In this document: positions 36,266 to 47,382 of the stretch, piece after piece
Numbering within the stretch: position 1 is the first letter of the stretch
Layout: the number at the start of each line of letters is the position of its first letter
The notes under the pieces: model-generated
Told to the model about the DNA's origin: nothing
What the model saw: the letters and a program-made list of their open reading frames with translations, nothing else
Databases searched by the model: none
NCBI RefSeq assembly: GCF_002240225.1
Contig: NZ_CP022584.1
Coordinates: 2,965,001-3,015,000, forward strand
Length of the DNA stretch: 50,000 nucleotides
Direction of reading: 5' to 3'
Origin: Paenibacillus physcomitrellae
GTDB lineage: Bacteria; Bacillota; Bacilli; Paenibacillales; Paenibacillaceae
Position numbers and translations under genes: made by a program

Positions 36266-39200
36266 TTGATACCTTTGGACGGATCGGGACCGTCAAGAAC
36301 GGTATTTTTCAGCGGATTTACCGAAACTAGTGCATTCGCATATACCGTTGCGGAGCCCAAGGCACCGTCTTTATTGAAGAAATGAATTGTTTTGGCGCTT
36401 TCCGAAGGATTCCAGATTTGCGCCGTGTACACGCCGTCTTTGTTATACACGGTTACCGCCGGATCGTCAGCCCAAATATCAGGGCTCCGCTCGCCAAGCG
36501 ATTCCATGCTGTGTACAAACCAGTAAGCATTATAGGTTTCATTTTGCTGCATGTTTGTGGTATCCCACTTGCTCAGCACGGCATCCGGATCGCTGATCGA
36601 TTCGAACGGCCAGATAATATGAGACCAGCCTCCCAGCGGTTTGCCGTTCATATCTTTGACCAGACCTTGGTACAAAGCGGCTGCTTTTTCAGGCTGGCGG
36701 CCGTAATAAGTCATCCATTCAGCAGGCGGAAGCCAGTGAATGCCGTAGACATTTTCCGGTTCACCGGAGAAGTACGTAGCAAAGGCCGTCGCACTGCCGT
36801 ATACCTGGCCTGCGGTGGCATGGTTGTAGCCTTCCACCCAGTTGTCGCCGTCATAGTTAAACCAGTATTGCTCGACTGCTTTTTCTTCCGTTGTAAATCC
36901 CCAAATACCGGCATCGCGGTACATATCGTTATCAGTCACCATACCCCACATGTATTCACCGACCCAGCTGAACAAAGCTTCGCCGGCTGCTTCCTGGTTG
37001 TTGCCGCTGTGGTTATCTGCATAACCGCCGGCCCAGGAATGACCTTCATAAGGGTCAAAGTTGCGGAACCATGGGAACTGGCTGTCATTTCTGTTCGGAT
37101 TGGCGTAATCCCGAATCAGGGTTTCGACCATACCGCCGTAATCATGCAGGAATTCTTTGTCGTAGGTCGCAAGGACGGCCGAAGCAAAGATGTAGTATCC
37201 GTACGTGAAATGGTGGTCGGTCAGACCGGTGTTGATTCCGAATCCAGTCGCATAAGACATCAGGGAACCCCAATATTCGGAGTAGTGGAAATAATAAGAA
37301 TGCAGTTTTTCTTCAGGCGAATAAGTATACCAGTCCGTCAGAATGGTCTTTAAATCCTTCAAATACTGGTCTCTGCGTTCGGTGTCCCCAAGCTGGTCAC
37401 TGATCAGCACCGCCAAAGCAAGCGGATGCAGCTTTTTACCCTGCCAGTAAGGATCCTCGACCATAAAGCCGTTGGCCAGATCCGCATCCAGCTGATCTAG
37501 GTAAGCTACCAATTGGGCACGGGAATAAGTCGAATCGTTGGGTTCAACGAATTGTGGAACTATGCCGTTAAAACGGTCCGATGTCGTAAACGTATTGCCC
37601 ATTCTTACTTTAAGAGTGCCGCGGATGGATGGATAGCTAAGATCGGTAAGCGGCGTGTTCGAGATTTTCCACTGATGCGGGAGCAAAGTCATGATGGTGT
37701 CGGCCGAGAAACCGGGACGTTTCACTTCGGTAGAAGTCGTGAAGTTGGTAGTTACAAGCGAAGCTTGCTCGTCGAAGTTGTAGTCCACTCTTGTATCCGT
37801 CACAAAAGCATAGGCATGCTGATAAAATTCACCCAGTTCGGACGCGGAAGGGAGCGCCGCGAGGGACAGGTAATTTTCACCGGAGCCCAGCTTGATCTTG
37901 ATCGTATTGCCAAGCTTCATGAAAGTGGTGCCTTCAGGAGCAAAGATGCCGTAATCACGAACGAAGGTTTGCGGCGTAGGCGCTTTGTCCTTGTTGGTTA
38001 CTTCCAGGCCGATGTGGTCCGCCGTATAGACGTCACCATCGTTAACCAGCACTGGATTGTTGTTATCGTCAAACAAACGGGTGATGACCGGTGATTGAAC
38101 GATTACGGCATCCGGATTTTCGTACGTATTGTAAATGAAAGGCGATCCTTTTACAAAGGTGGTGCTCATTTTCGCCGTATCGTCATCGCTGAGGATCACA
38201 CTGGCCGAATAGTCGCCATAACCCGAAATTTTTGTTTCTATGTTCGCAGGATTGATATTGTTGCTGGAAAGGTAAAGATCCGGATCGCCGTCGGCATCGA
38301 TGGAATCGCCATGAGCGAAACCGGCGCCAGGGTTCAAAATCGCAAGTCCCTGTTTCGTATACCAGTTCTTGAGCGGCAGGGTCACCAGGCTGTTGCCGTC
38401 GCCAAGATTGGAGATCAGGATAGATTGCCACCAGTCGTTAGACGGGATGGGTGTATCAATGTTTGAGGTTCGATATGTAGGGTTCTTGGGTTCTAGTTGT
38501 GTAATATCGTTAATTTCGTAGCTGCCTGCTCCTACTTGTACTGCAGAGGCAGTCGGTATGTCTGGGATGTCATAGGTTGGCTTCGGATCGCCGTCACGGT
38601 AGGCATGCACTTCAAACTCAAACAACGAAAAACCATTTGTGGTTCCGCGCGCAATGCCGGCCATTTTTACATAACGGGTTTTAGCGTACACCGGAATGTT
38701 TTCCTTGCCGCCGTTGCCGTTCAGCTGACGATAAATCGTGGTCCAGTGCTCGGCGTCGTCCGATACTTGAATGTCGTAGGCCCGTCCAAAAGCGTTTTCC
38801 CAGTTGAACGCTACGCTGCCGATTTCGCTTTCCTGTCCCAGATCCACATAGATCCACTCGTTATCTTTATAGATGGAAGACCAGCGTGTATTTGGATCTC
38901 CATCGGTAACATTTTTAGCCAGGTAGTTTCTTTCTTCCATTTTAGCTTTGTCTTCAGCCGATCTGCTTGGCTCGTCAATCTCCAAAGAAGATGCCACTAC
39001 ATTCTTGTTCAAAGCCAGATTCGGGGCAGCTGGTTTCGGAGGGCCGCCAACGCCGCCAGTTCCGTATACACTGAATTCGAAAATGGAAACCCCGTAAGCC
39101 TGCTGTGCCCGCTCCGTACTGTAGAGACGGACATAACGGCCTGTACCGGATACGTCTGTGCTTACTTCACCGGCTTTCCCATGAATGACCGGGGAAATAT

Positions 39201-39573
39201 CGCTCCAATGAAGTTCATCATCAGAAGTCTGAATGGTGTACGCGCTGGAATAGGCGTTTTCCCAATTTATGGTCACCTTGCTGAGGGTGGCGCTGGCGCC
39301 CAAATCCACATAAATCCACTGCGGATCCTTCTGCCATTCACTTTCCCAGCGGCTGTTCGTATTTCCGTCAACGGCCAGATCTGGTGTATTGCCGCCAAGC
39401 GAAGATGATGCATAAACCGGACGGTTTAGGGAAAGCAAGTAAGCATCCCGGTCAGCCGCCTGGGCGGTTAACGCTGATAAAGACGGTACACTGCCGATCA
39501 GCAGGAGCAGCGCCGTTAAGGCATGCGCCCAAAGGACACGTGTTCTGCTTTTTGCTGCAAAAAACTTGTTCAT
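34579..39573 (-). CDS. Secreted GH81 endo-beta-1,3-glucanase with six F5/8 type C domains
   Basis: A 1664-residue secreted enzyme likely to hydrolyse beta-1,3-glucan such as laminarin, curdlan, callose or fungal wall glucan. A signal peptide (about 1-40, AQA cleavage) is followed by two discoidin-like (F5/8 type C, CBM32-like) domains (about 45-172 and 185-328), the GH81 catalytic region (about 340-1090) and four more F5/8 domains (about 1100-1230, 1249-1375, 1385-1520 and 1534-1664). The GH81 signature GHSWAGG and GNNQEAAGEA holds the catalytic Glu near residues 861-865. AAAGGAG lies 7 nt before the ATG. Most GH81 proteins are far shorter; the six carbohydrate-binding modules suggest tight binding to insoluble glucan. 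A sigma-D-like promoter lies upstream. It is monocistronic. Confidence 0.92.
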   Translation of the reverse strand: MNKFFAAKSRTRVLWAHALTALLLLIGSVPSLSALTAQAADRDAYLLSLNRPVYASSSLGGNTPDLAVDGNTNSRWESEWQKDPQWIYVDLGASATLSKVTINWENAYSSAYTIQTSDDELHWSDISPVIHGKAGEVSTDVSGTGRYVRLYSTERAQQAYGVSIFEFSVYGTGGVGGPPKPAAPNLALNKNVVASSLEIDEPSRSAEDKAKMEERNYLAKNVTDGDPNTRWSSIYKDNEWIYVDLGQESEIGSVAFNWENAFGRAYDIQVSDDAEHWTTIYRQLNGNGGKENIPVYAKTRYVKMAGIARGTTNGFSLFEFEVHAYRDGDPKPTYDIPDIPTASAVQVGAGSYEINDITQLEPKNPTYRTSNIDTPIPSNDWWQSILISNLGDGNSLVTLPLKNWYTKQGLAILNPGAGFAHGDSIDADGDPDLYLSSNNINPANIETKISGYGDYSASVILSDDDTAKMSTTFVKGSPFIYNTYENPDAVIVQSPVITRLFDDNNNPVLVNDGDVYTADHIGLEVTNKDKAPTPQTFVRDYGIFAPEGTTFMKLGNTIKIKLGSGENYLSLAALPSASELGEFYQHAYAFVTDTRVDYNFDEQASLVTTNFTTSTEVKRPGFSADTIMTLLPHQWKISNTPLTDLSYPSIRGTLKVRMGNTFTTSDRFNGIVPQFVEPNDSTYSRAQLVAYLDQLDADLANGFMVEDPYWQGKKLHPLALAVLISDQLGDTERRDQYLKDLKTILTDWYTYSPEEKLHSYYFHYSEYWGSLMSYATGFGINTGLTDHHFTYGYYIFASAVLATYDKEFLHDYGGMVETLIRDYANPNRNDSQFPWFRNFDPYEGHSWAGGYADNHSGNNQEAAGEALFSWVGEYMWGMVTDNDMYRDAGIWGFTTEEKAVEQYWFNYDGDNWVEGYNHATAGQVYGSATAFATYFSGEPENVYGIHWLPPAEWMTYYGRQPEKAAALYQGLVKDMNGKPLGGWSHIIWPFESISDPDAVLSKWDTTNMQQNETYNAYWFVHSMESLGERSPDIWADDPAVTVYNKDGVYTAQIWNPSESAKTIHFFNKDGALGSATVYANALVSVNPLKNTVLDGPDPSKGIKYLDRSDWTITASKTGEPVEHLTDNDLSTRWSSGKTQETGDWLQIDLGSEQSFDTLFMNSGGNWNDYAHGYEVYVSKDGQDWGEPAASGNGSSPSIAVSFPALQTAQFIKIILTEPNDSWWSISEIKLAQFGASSAEAPTGNDDSALDDRSGWTVTASSTQGGDITANMLDGDGNTLWTNGRTQANGQWVQVDLGSAQSFDTVTLNPGNSANDYPRGYKLFVSEDGENWGPAVTGGNGEPGTMSITFPVQHARFIRILQTGEADKWWSVAELNVHNYGNGKQKPLEPNGWTAEASSTAGGESAQAMLDGNPDTRWSSGSEQQNGDFVVLDLGTEETFDQIAMDSGHSHDDYARGYEIYVSHDGENWGSPVASGDGKGPQVTAAFPLQTARYLKIVQTGSDSHWWSISELKLFTADLTPYLPDDEGEPDSEPMALDRTDWTVTSSTYDDGASLKSLIDGDLGSRWTTGTGQTPDQWIQIDLGSLKSFKKLTMDSAGSSNDYARGYQILVSEDGEQWAPLAQQAGSSAYIEETFPVQTARYVKIVQTEDEPAWWWSISELNLYN

Positions 39574-39649
39574 GTCTACTCTCCTTTGTACTGGAATAAT
39601 TAGAACAGTGGTTAATTATAAACGTTTTTATTTCACTGCTCTATTATTT

Positions 39650-39676
39650 TTATCGGCTCTCGCTGATTGTTTTTTG
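39650..39676 (-). promoter_or_regulatory. Sigma-D-like promoter upstream of the GH81 gene
   Basis: On minus, CAAA, exactly 15 nt, then GCCGATAA match the sigma-D consensus (TAAA-N15-GCCGATAT) with one mismatch in each box. The implied leader is about 70 nt. It is a better match than the one before motAB in this window. Confidence 0.6.
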
Positions 39677-39739
39677 GCACCTTGACGCGTTAAACCCACA
39701 AAGATGAGAGTTAGGAACTACAATTGATTTATAAATTTG

Positions 39740-39774
39740 CATAAAAAGTAAAATAAGATCGGACCTAAGTCCGA
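39740..39774 (-). terminator. Possible terminator of sspP
   Basis: TCGGAC pairs with GTCCGA around a 4-nt loop and is followed on minus by CTTATTTTACTTTTT. It is 130 nt past sspP. Confidence 0.4.
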
Positions 39775-39900
39775 CCCTCTAGTAAAAAAAACCTGTTTAT
39801 TTCTTCCATAAATTAGATAAAACCAACAATCCCTCTTCTTATGAAGATCTGCCTTCTACTATCCTAGAAACGAGAGGTAAGGCAGACGGCCGGTTGTCCG

Positions 39901-40044
39901 TTAACCCTCCGGATTGTTATGACTGACGTGATTCCGGGTCTTCACTTTCTTGGAACCGGACAGCGGCTCAGGACCGCCGTTTCCTTTATGACGCTCCTGC
40001 TTTGGCTGTACGCCGGGAACCGGCATGCTTTTCGGTTTGCTCAT
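39901..40044 (-). CDS. sspP: Small acid-soluble spore protein P
   Basis: A 47-residue basic, hydrophilic protein whose core PEPLSGSKKVKTRNH is nearly identical to the B. subtilis SspP core as I recall it. It belongs to the minor forespore SASP group; in B. subtilis its exact role is unclear. AAGGAGG lies 8 nt before the ATG at 40044. An in-frame reading extends 33 codons upstream to 40143, but that ATG has no ribosome site and begins almost at the predicted transcript end. A forespore-type promoter about 100 nt upstream supports the identity. Confidence 0.9.
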   Translation of the reverse strand: MSKPKSMPVPGVQPKQERHKGNGGPEPLSGSKKVKTRNHVSHNNPEG

Positions 40045-40151
40045 CCCTTTCCCCTCCTTAATAAATGAATTACAGAAGGACAAATCTGAGCGGGCAGAGC
40101 CCGGGTGACCTTGGTTTTGGTTAGGGTCAGCTTCGTTGTCCATTCCTTTAC

Positions 40152-40181
40152 TAACATGCCGAGGAGAACGAAATAATATAC
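40152..40181 (-). promoter_or_regulatory. Sigma-G-type promoter of sspP
   Basis: GTATA, 18 nt, then CATGTTA on minus match the sigma-G -10 (CATnnTA) perfectly and the forespore -35 closely. It is placed as expected for a forespore SASP gene. Confidence 0.65.
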
Positions 40182-40246
40182 CATCAGCAGCCAGTTCATG
40201 AATGGAGTATATCCAAATTCCTCTTGTTTCCTTTTTCAGAATTGGA

Positions 40247-40262
40247 TTAGAATTGGTTCTAA
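40247..40262. promoter_or_regulatory. 16-bp palindrome upstream of the small tyrosine-rich protein gene
   Basis: TTAGAA-TTGG-TTCTAA is a perfect 6-4-6 dyad about 50 nt before the start codon. Size and AT content resemble a repressor operator; no known consensus fits exactly. Confidence 0.4.
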
Positions 40263-40313
40263 AGAAGATTCAACCGAGTCTTAAGTCCCAAGTATACAAG
40301 GAGTATGAGCAGA

Positions 40314-40523
40314 ATGAGTTTCTTAAAGGGTTTTGGTAACTTCGAAGGGGAAGTAACAGGTAAAGATACCCATCAGGTTACTCCTCATTATGTTGAAGGA
40401 TATTATCGTGCTGATGGAACGTATGTAGAAGGTTACTACAGGGACGGCGATTGGGATACCAGCATAGACAATCCAAATGGCGGATATGACCAGCATAACC
40501 TTGATTATAAAGCTAAAGCCTAA
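40314..40523 (+). CDS. Small Tyr/Gly/Asp-rich protein with a duplicated VEGYYR motif
   Basis: A 69-residue protein with no signal peptide or membrane segment. It contains two copies of YVEGYYR 14 residues apart (HYVEGYYRADG, TYVEGYYRDGDW) and further Gly, Asp and aromatic residues (NPNGGYDQHNLDY). I do not recognise a family. The chosen ATG at 40314 lies 10 nt after AAGGAG; an ATG three codons earlier is too close to that site. It is divergent from sspP, has its own palindromic upstream site and a strong terminator, so it is a real and independent unit. Its make-up could fit a spore- or surface-associated structural peptide, but that is a guess. Confidence 0.75.
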   Translation: MSFLKGFGNFEGEVTGKDTHQVTPHYVEGYYRADGTYVEGYYRDGDWDTSIDNPNGGYDQHNLDYKAKA

Positions 40524-40608
40524 ATCAGCCGTTCTCCTTATTGCCTGTAATTAGAGGTACTATTAGGTCGCATTGCACTACATACATAAATTAAGATTAA
40601 TTTAGAAA

Positions 40609-40653
40609 GCACAGCATGGGCTGCCGTTAAGGTAGCCATGCTGTGCTTATTTT
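40609..40653 (+). terminator. Terminator of the VEGYYR protein gene
   Basis: GCACAGCATGG pairs with CCATGCTGTGC (with a further CT/AG pair inside), followed by TTATTTT. Confidence 0.85.
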
Positions 40654-40724
40654 AGATCACCTTGAATTAATGTGGTTTTTCAATATTCACGATATGCTTA
40701 ACAGCTGAAGTATCTCTCTCTATC

Positions 40725-40761
40725 AAAAAACCGCAGCCCCCTTCATCGGGAACTGCGGTTA
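40725..40761 (-). terminator. Terminator of tRNA-Ser
   Basis: AACCGCAG pairs with CTGCGGTT and is followed on minus by TTTTG, starting about 14 nt after the tRNA 3' end. Confidence 0.85.
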
Positions 40762-40774
40762 TCAGCTGTATGTA

Positions 40775-40863
40775 TGGCGGAGAGAGTGGGATTCGAACCC
40801 ACGTGGGCTTGCACCCTAACGGTTTTCAAGACCGCCCCGTTATGACCGCTTCGGTATCTCTCC
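40775..40863 (-). tRNA. tRNA-Ser (anticodon UGA)
   Basis: An 89-nt class II tRNA with paired acceptor ends (GGAGAGA/TCTCTCC), discriminator G, encoded CCA, anticodon loop CTTGAAA (anticodon TGA), a long variable arm and the T-loop GGTTCGAATCC. It follows serS on the same strand with no strong terminator between, as in B. subtilis, so it may be cotranscribed with its synthetase gene. Confidence 0.97.
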
Positions 40864-40937
40864 AAATAAAATCATCATCGACGTTAAAGAATAACGTAAC
40901 GAATTAGATTTTATCATATTTTTAAGGCAACAGCAAG

Positions 40938-42224
<1,287 letters not shown>

Positions 42225-42247
42225 TTACCCTCCTAAATCAGAACGCC

Positions 42248-42276
42248 TGTATAAAGACTATAATCCTAAAATTCAA
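42248..42276 (-). promoter_or_regulatory. Sigma-A promoter of serS
   Basis: TTGAAT and TATACA on minus are exactly 17 nt apart, with a predicted start about 20 nt before the start codon. Confidence 0.7.
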
Positions 42277-42277
42277 G

Positions 42278-42306
42278 GCAAAAGGAGCGGAATTGCCCCC
42301 GCCCCT
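42278..42306 (-). terminator. Terminator of pdxST
   Basis: AGGGGCGG pairs with CCGCTCCT (one mismatch) and is followed on minus by TTTTGCC. It sits immediately upstream of the serS promoter. Confidence 0.6.
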
Positions 42307-42353
42307 CTATTCTTCACCTTTCGGGCAAATTCTTAACCTTTTCAGGCACAAAT

Positions 42354-42923
42354 TTACCCGCCGTTTATCATATCGAGAAAATATTTATGCAGCGAATAAT
42401 CATCGGTCAGCTCCGGATGAAAAGAGCACACAAGCAGCTTGCCTTGTCTCGCTGTAACAATTTCATCCTTATACGTAGCCAGTACCTCGACTCCGGCTTC
42501 CGTCTTTGTAATCAAAGGCGCACGGATAAACACGGAACGTACAGGATTATCAATCCCTTTTACATCCAGATCCGTTTCAAAGCTCTCCTTCTGACGGCCG
42601 AACGCATTACGCGAAACCGTAATATCCATCAACCCGAGGTGAGGCTCTTCCCCGCCTTCAATAGATTTGGCCAATACAATCAGGCCGGCACAGGTGCCGA
42701 ACAACGCTTTGCCTTCACTCGCAAATTGACGAACAGCGTCGATAAAGCCGTACTTGCGCATCAGCTTGCCGATCGTCGTACTTTCGCCTCCGGGAATGAT
42801 TAAACCGTCAAGCTCGTCCAATTGCTCGACCCGTTTGACGGCCACGCCTTCGGCACCGGCCAATTCAATACTTCGTATATGTTCCGCAACAGCGCCCTGC
42901 AGCGCCAATACTCCTATCTTCAT
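42354..42923 (-). CDS. pdxT: Pyridoxal 5'-phosphate synthase glutaminase subunit
   Basis: Glutaminase that supplies ammonia through a channel to PdxS in the PLP synthase complex. The 189-residue protein has the class I amidotransferase triad Cys78 (FGTCAGL), His169 and Glu171 (FHPEL) and the IIPGGESTT oxyanion segment. GAAGGAA lies about 5 nt before the ATG. It follows pdxS by 74 nt without a clear terminator, so the two form one operon. Confidence 0.96.
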   Translation of the reverse strand: MKIGVLALQGAVAEHIRSIELAGAEGVAVKRVEQLDELDGLIIPGGESTTIGKLMRKYGFIDAVRQFASEGKALFGTCAGLIVLAKSIEGGEEPHLGLMDITVSRNAFGRQKESFETDLDVKGIDNPVRSVFIRAPLITKTEAGVEVLATYKDEIVTARQGKLLVCSFHPELTDDYSLHKYFLDMINGG

Positions 42924-42997
42924 GAACGGTTCCTTCTTTCTCTCTGAAAAAACAGCCGTTATCCGTTATGGATGGTTGCCCATCCCATTCGTATCGA

Positions 42998-43897
42998 TTA
43001 CCAGCCGCGCTGGGACATACGTTCGTTCGCAGCCAGTGTAGAGATCTCGATACCTTTCATTGGTGTACCCAGATTTTTGGATACTTCAGCAATCAGCTTG
43101 TAATCGGTGTAATGCGTAGTTGCTTCAACAATCGCACGGGCGAATTTCTCAGGGTTGTCCGATTTAAAAATACCGGAGCCCACAAATACGCCGTCAGCGC
43201 CCAAATGCATCATCAACGCCGCGTCAGCCGGTGTAGCTACACCGCCTGCTGCAAAGTTAACAACCGGCAGTTTGCCGTTCTCGTGAACGCCAAGCAGCAG
43301 ATCATAAGGCACGCCAAGATTCTTCGCTTCTGCGTACAGCTCGTCCTTCGACATGTTCTGTACCTTGCGGATTTGGCTGTTGATCAAACGCATGTGACGT
43401 ACAGCTTCTACGATATTGCCTGTTCCCGGCTCGCCTTTAGTGCGGATCATGGAAGCTCCTTCACCGATCCGGCGGAGCGCTTCACCCAAATCTTTAGCGC
43501 CGCATACGAAAGGAACCGTAAATTCATTCTTGTCGATATGGAAAACTTCGTCGGCAGGTGTCAAAACTTCGCTTTCGTCCAGGTAATCTACGCCAAGGGA
43601 TTCCAATACTTTGGCTTCGACATAATGCCCGATACGAGCTTTCGCCATAACCGGAATAGACACCACTTTAATAACTTCTTCTACGATGGTTGGGTCAGCC
43701 ATCCGGGCTACGCCGCCTGCTGCGCGGATATCAGATGGTACACGTTCCAATGCCATAACGGCTACAGCACCTGCAGCTTCGGCAATTTTGGCCTGCTCGG
43801 CGTTCATGACATCCATGATAACGCCGCCCTTTTGCATGGCAGCCATGCCTCTCTTAACTATCGGTGTTCCTGTAACTGTAGATTTCCCTGTCTCCAT
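42998..43897 (-). CDS. pdxS: Pyridoxal 5'-phosphate synthase subunit PdxS
   Basis: Assembles PLP from ribose 5-phosphate, glyceraldehyde 3-phosphate and ammonia; forms dodecamers. The 299-residue protein has the (beta/alpha)8 signatures [10 protein letters not shown], Lys86 in MAKARIGH (the family's substrate-binding lysine) and GLGVPYD-like LGVPYDLL, with the usual length. GGGAGG lies 6 nt before the ATG at 43897; a longer reading of 12 residues has no site. It is followed by pdxT and preceded by dacA, as in B. subtilis. Confidence 0.97.
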   Translation of the reverse strand: METGKSTVTGTPIVKRGMAAMQKGGVIMDVMNAEQAKIAEAAGAVAVMALERVPSDIRAAGGVARMADPTIVEEVIKVVSIPVMAKARIGHYVEAKVLESLGVDYLDESEVLTPADEVFHIDKNEFTVPFVCGAKDLGEALRRIGEGASMIRTKGEPGTGNIVEAVRHMRLINSQIRKVQNMSKDELYAEAKNLGVPYDLLLGVHENGKLPVVNFAAGGVATPADAALMMHLGADGVFVGSGIFKSDNPEKFARAIVEATTHYTDYKLIAEVSKNLGTPMKGIEISTLAANERMSQRGW

Positions 43898-43987
43898 AAT
43901 TAACCTCCCGTTGTATAGATCATTTACTCTCACATTGACCCATACGAGCCTCTGAAAGTAAAAATTCCATCCTTTAATCTAACTTTA

Positions 43988-44016
43988 AATTTTACATGAA
44001 ACGGACCCAATATACA
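43988..44016 (-). promoter_or_regulatory. Sigma-A promoter of pdxST
   Basis: TTGTAT and TAAAAT on minus, 17 nt apart, about 90 nt before pdxS. Confidence 0.65.
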
Positions 44017-44051
44017 ATCATGGAACTCGGATTTACTTGATTTTTATGCGT

Positions 44052-45497
44052 TTAGAACAAGTTTTTAATGCTGCCGAACAAATCATGGAAGAAGTCGCCG
44101 ATTGCCCGCATGAACAGCTTAAACCATCCGGCTTTCTCAACGTCCTGTGAAGTTACCAGATTAACCGTCTGCTGAATCGGTGCATTGGAACCCTCCACTT
44201 TAAAAGAATAAGTAACCGTTCCGACTTTAGTTCCGTTTTTAACCGGTGCTGTCAGCTCTTTGCTTGTAACATTCACCGTTACAGCCGCGCCGCTTGGATC
44301 CACGTCCTTCGGAAGCACAAAGTTCACGTCCTGGTCCGTCACGATCGGCACAGAGGTTTGTTTCCCTTTCTTCACGCTGACGGTTTCCGCAGAAGCCACG
44401 GTCGATTTGGCCTGGCTCACCTTTTTGATTTCAAAATTGTTAAAGCCATAATCCAGCAGTTTGGCCGTTTGTGTAAAACGCTGAGCTTCCGTGGAGGCTC
44501 CCATCACGACACTAATCAGACGCACGCCGTTACGAACCGCTGTACCTGTGAAGCACTGTCCAGCCGCATCGGTATGACCTGTCTTCATACCATCAAGACC
44601 CGGATAAGCAAACTGCTTCAAATAAGTATTTGATGCGTTAGCAGGTAGCATCCAGTTCCAGTTGATAATTGGATCTTTATCCCGGTCACGCAGTTTGTAG
44701 GATGGAATTGTCGTAAAGTCAGAGAAATCCGGATGATCTTCCACAATATATTTGGCCAGAATAGCCGCATCCATAGCAGACATTACGGTTTCTTTGTCAC
44801 TGTCAGGCCGGTACCCTTCCGGCATATCGGCAATGTTAAGCCCCGTAGAGTTGGCATAATAAGCCGTCGGTAGTCCCATGCGCTTCGCTTCTTCATTCAT
44901 CATCTTCACGAAGTTCAGTTCCGTTCCGCCTACCAGTTCAGCCAAAGCCACCGTAGCATCATTTGCGGAGCCAACCGCCATTGCAATGTAAAGCTGTTTA
45001 ACTGTATATTGTTCTCCCTCAGCCAAAAATACTCGCGAACCGATTTGTTTCGCCGCATTTTCTTTAATGGTGACCATGTCGTCCCATTTGAGCTTGCCCT
45101 GCTTCACCTGATCAGCCACGATGTATTCGGTCATCATCTTGGTCATGCTCGCAGGAGGAAGAGCTTCCTCGCTATTATAAGAATACAAAACCTGGCCGGT
45201 AGTCGGCTCCAGCAGCACCGCTGATGTAACTGCCAGTTCAGGTGCCATCGGCATCACGATTTCAGCAGCCTTGTCACCCGCTGCTGTTGAAGTCGTATTA
45301 GAGGTGTTTGTAGACGTATTTCCAGAAGCATCGGTTGTCGTTACAGAAGCATTCGTTGCGGATGTATTTGCATCTGATCCCTCAGCCCAGATCGCTGTAG
45401 GAGCAGCAGTCAGCATCTGAATTAATAGAATTGTAGCAATCGCTCGCTTAAATTTACGTTGTTTTGTCCATTTTAGCTTGTTATCCGTTGATTTCAA
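44052..45497 (-). CDS. dacA: D-alanyl-D-alanine carboxypeptidase (PBP5-type)
   Basis: Low-molecular-weight penicillin-binding protein that trims the terminal D-Ala of peptidoglycan stem peptides. The 481-residue protein has a signal peptide (about 1-38), an unusually long Ser/Thr/Asn/Ala-rich linker (about 41-75), the S11 active-site motifs S117-M-T-K120, S176-A-N178 and K304-T-G306, the C-terminal PBP5 beta domain and a hydrophobic-amphipathic end (LFMRAIGDFFHDLFG) that probably anchors it to the membrane. SAN in place of SGN is an accepted variant. The start is TTG, 8 nt after AGGGAG. Gene order guaB-dacA-pdxS is as in B. subtilis, where it is the main vegetative carboxypeptidase. Confidence 0.95.
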   Translation of the reverse strand: MKSTDNKLKWTKQRKFKRAIATILLIQMLTAAPTAIWAEGSDANTSATNASVTTTDASGNTSTNTSNTTSTAAGDKAAEIVMPMAPELAVTSAVLLEPTTGQVLYSYNSEEALPPASMTKMMTEYIVADQVKQGKLKWDDMVTIKENAAKQIGSRVFLAEGEQYTVKQLYIAMAVGSANDATVALAELVGGTELNFVKMMNEEAKRMGLPTAYYANSTGLNIADMPEGYRPDSDKETVMSAMDAAILAKYIVEDHPDFSDFTTIPSYKLRDRDKDPIINWNWMLPANASNTYLKQFAYPGLDGMKTGHTDAAGQCFTGTAVRNGVRLISVVMGASTEAQRFTQTAKLLDYGFNNFEIKKVSQAKSTVASAETVSVKKGKQTSVPIVTDQDVNFVLPKDVDPSGAAVTVNVTSKELTAPVKNGTKVGTVTYSFKVEGSNAPIQQTVNLVTSQDVEKAGWFKLFMRAIGDFFHDLFGSIKNLF

Positions 45498-45560
45498 AAC
45501 ATTTACTCCCTTCTTGTCTCTCTTAAGAACTGTTCTCTATTCTATCATAGGCCATGCGGC

Positions 45561-45599
45561 AAAAAAAAGACAGACCAGGCGTTCTATGCCAGGTCTGTC
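45561..45599 (-). terminator. Terminator of guaB
   Basis: A perfect 12-bp stem (GACAGACCTGGC and its complement) with a 7-nt loop, followed on minus by eight T. Confidence 0.92.
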
Positions 45600-45637
45600 A
45601 TAACAGTTCTTTCCAGATTGCGTTTTTACAAGTTTTT

Positions 45638-47113
<1,476 letters not shown>

Positions 47114-47200
47114 TTAATCCTTCTATTTTTCTTACTACACAGCCGAATTTCCTTATATAATAAGACCCTTGCGGCACCTCTGCAAAAATATATTATTGCA

Positions 47201-47229
47201 ATCTTAGCAAAGGCAATATGGGCTGTCAA
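47201..47229 (-). promoter_or_regulatory. Sigma-A promoter of guaB
   Basis: TTGACA and TAAGAT on minus, 17 nt apart, about 100 nt before the start. The transcript would start near TGCAATAA. No clear PurR box or guanine aptamer was found. Confidence 0.75.
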
Positions 47230-47309
47230 GGCTGTTAGAACGACAAAAAACAAAGCACACAGCAAGCAAACGGATGTCTTGTCGCAGAAGACATTCTTAC
47301 ATTATATGC

Positions 47310-47347
47310 AAAAAAAGAAGCCTTCACCCATACGGATTAAGCCTCTT
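47310..47347 (-). terminator. Terminator of the sigma factor-clpP operon
   Basis: AGAGGCTT pairs with AAGGCTTCT (two G-T pairs), followed by TTTTTTT on minus, about 35 nt past the clpP stop. Confidence 0.7.
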
Positions 47348-47382
47348 TATGCAAATCATGCTAATTCCATTTGTTCCGCCGA

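Larger units (their letters stand above)
39574..39900 (-). other. Upstream region of the GH81 gene
   Basis: About 330 nt with no gene. It holds the sigma-D-like element (39650-39676), a TATAAT on minus (near 39615-39620) lacking a good -35, and a short hairpin that may end sspP. An 8-bp inverted repeat (TCTGCCTT/AAGGCAGA, about 39853-39886) encloses a 20-nt loop and may be another weak terminator of sspP. Confidence 0.4.

Noticed and set aside
40045..40143. 33-codon upstream in-frame extension of sspP
   Set aside because: The ATG at 40143 has no ribosome site and falls almost at the predicted transcript 5' end; the internal ATG has a strong site and gives the family length.
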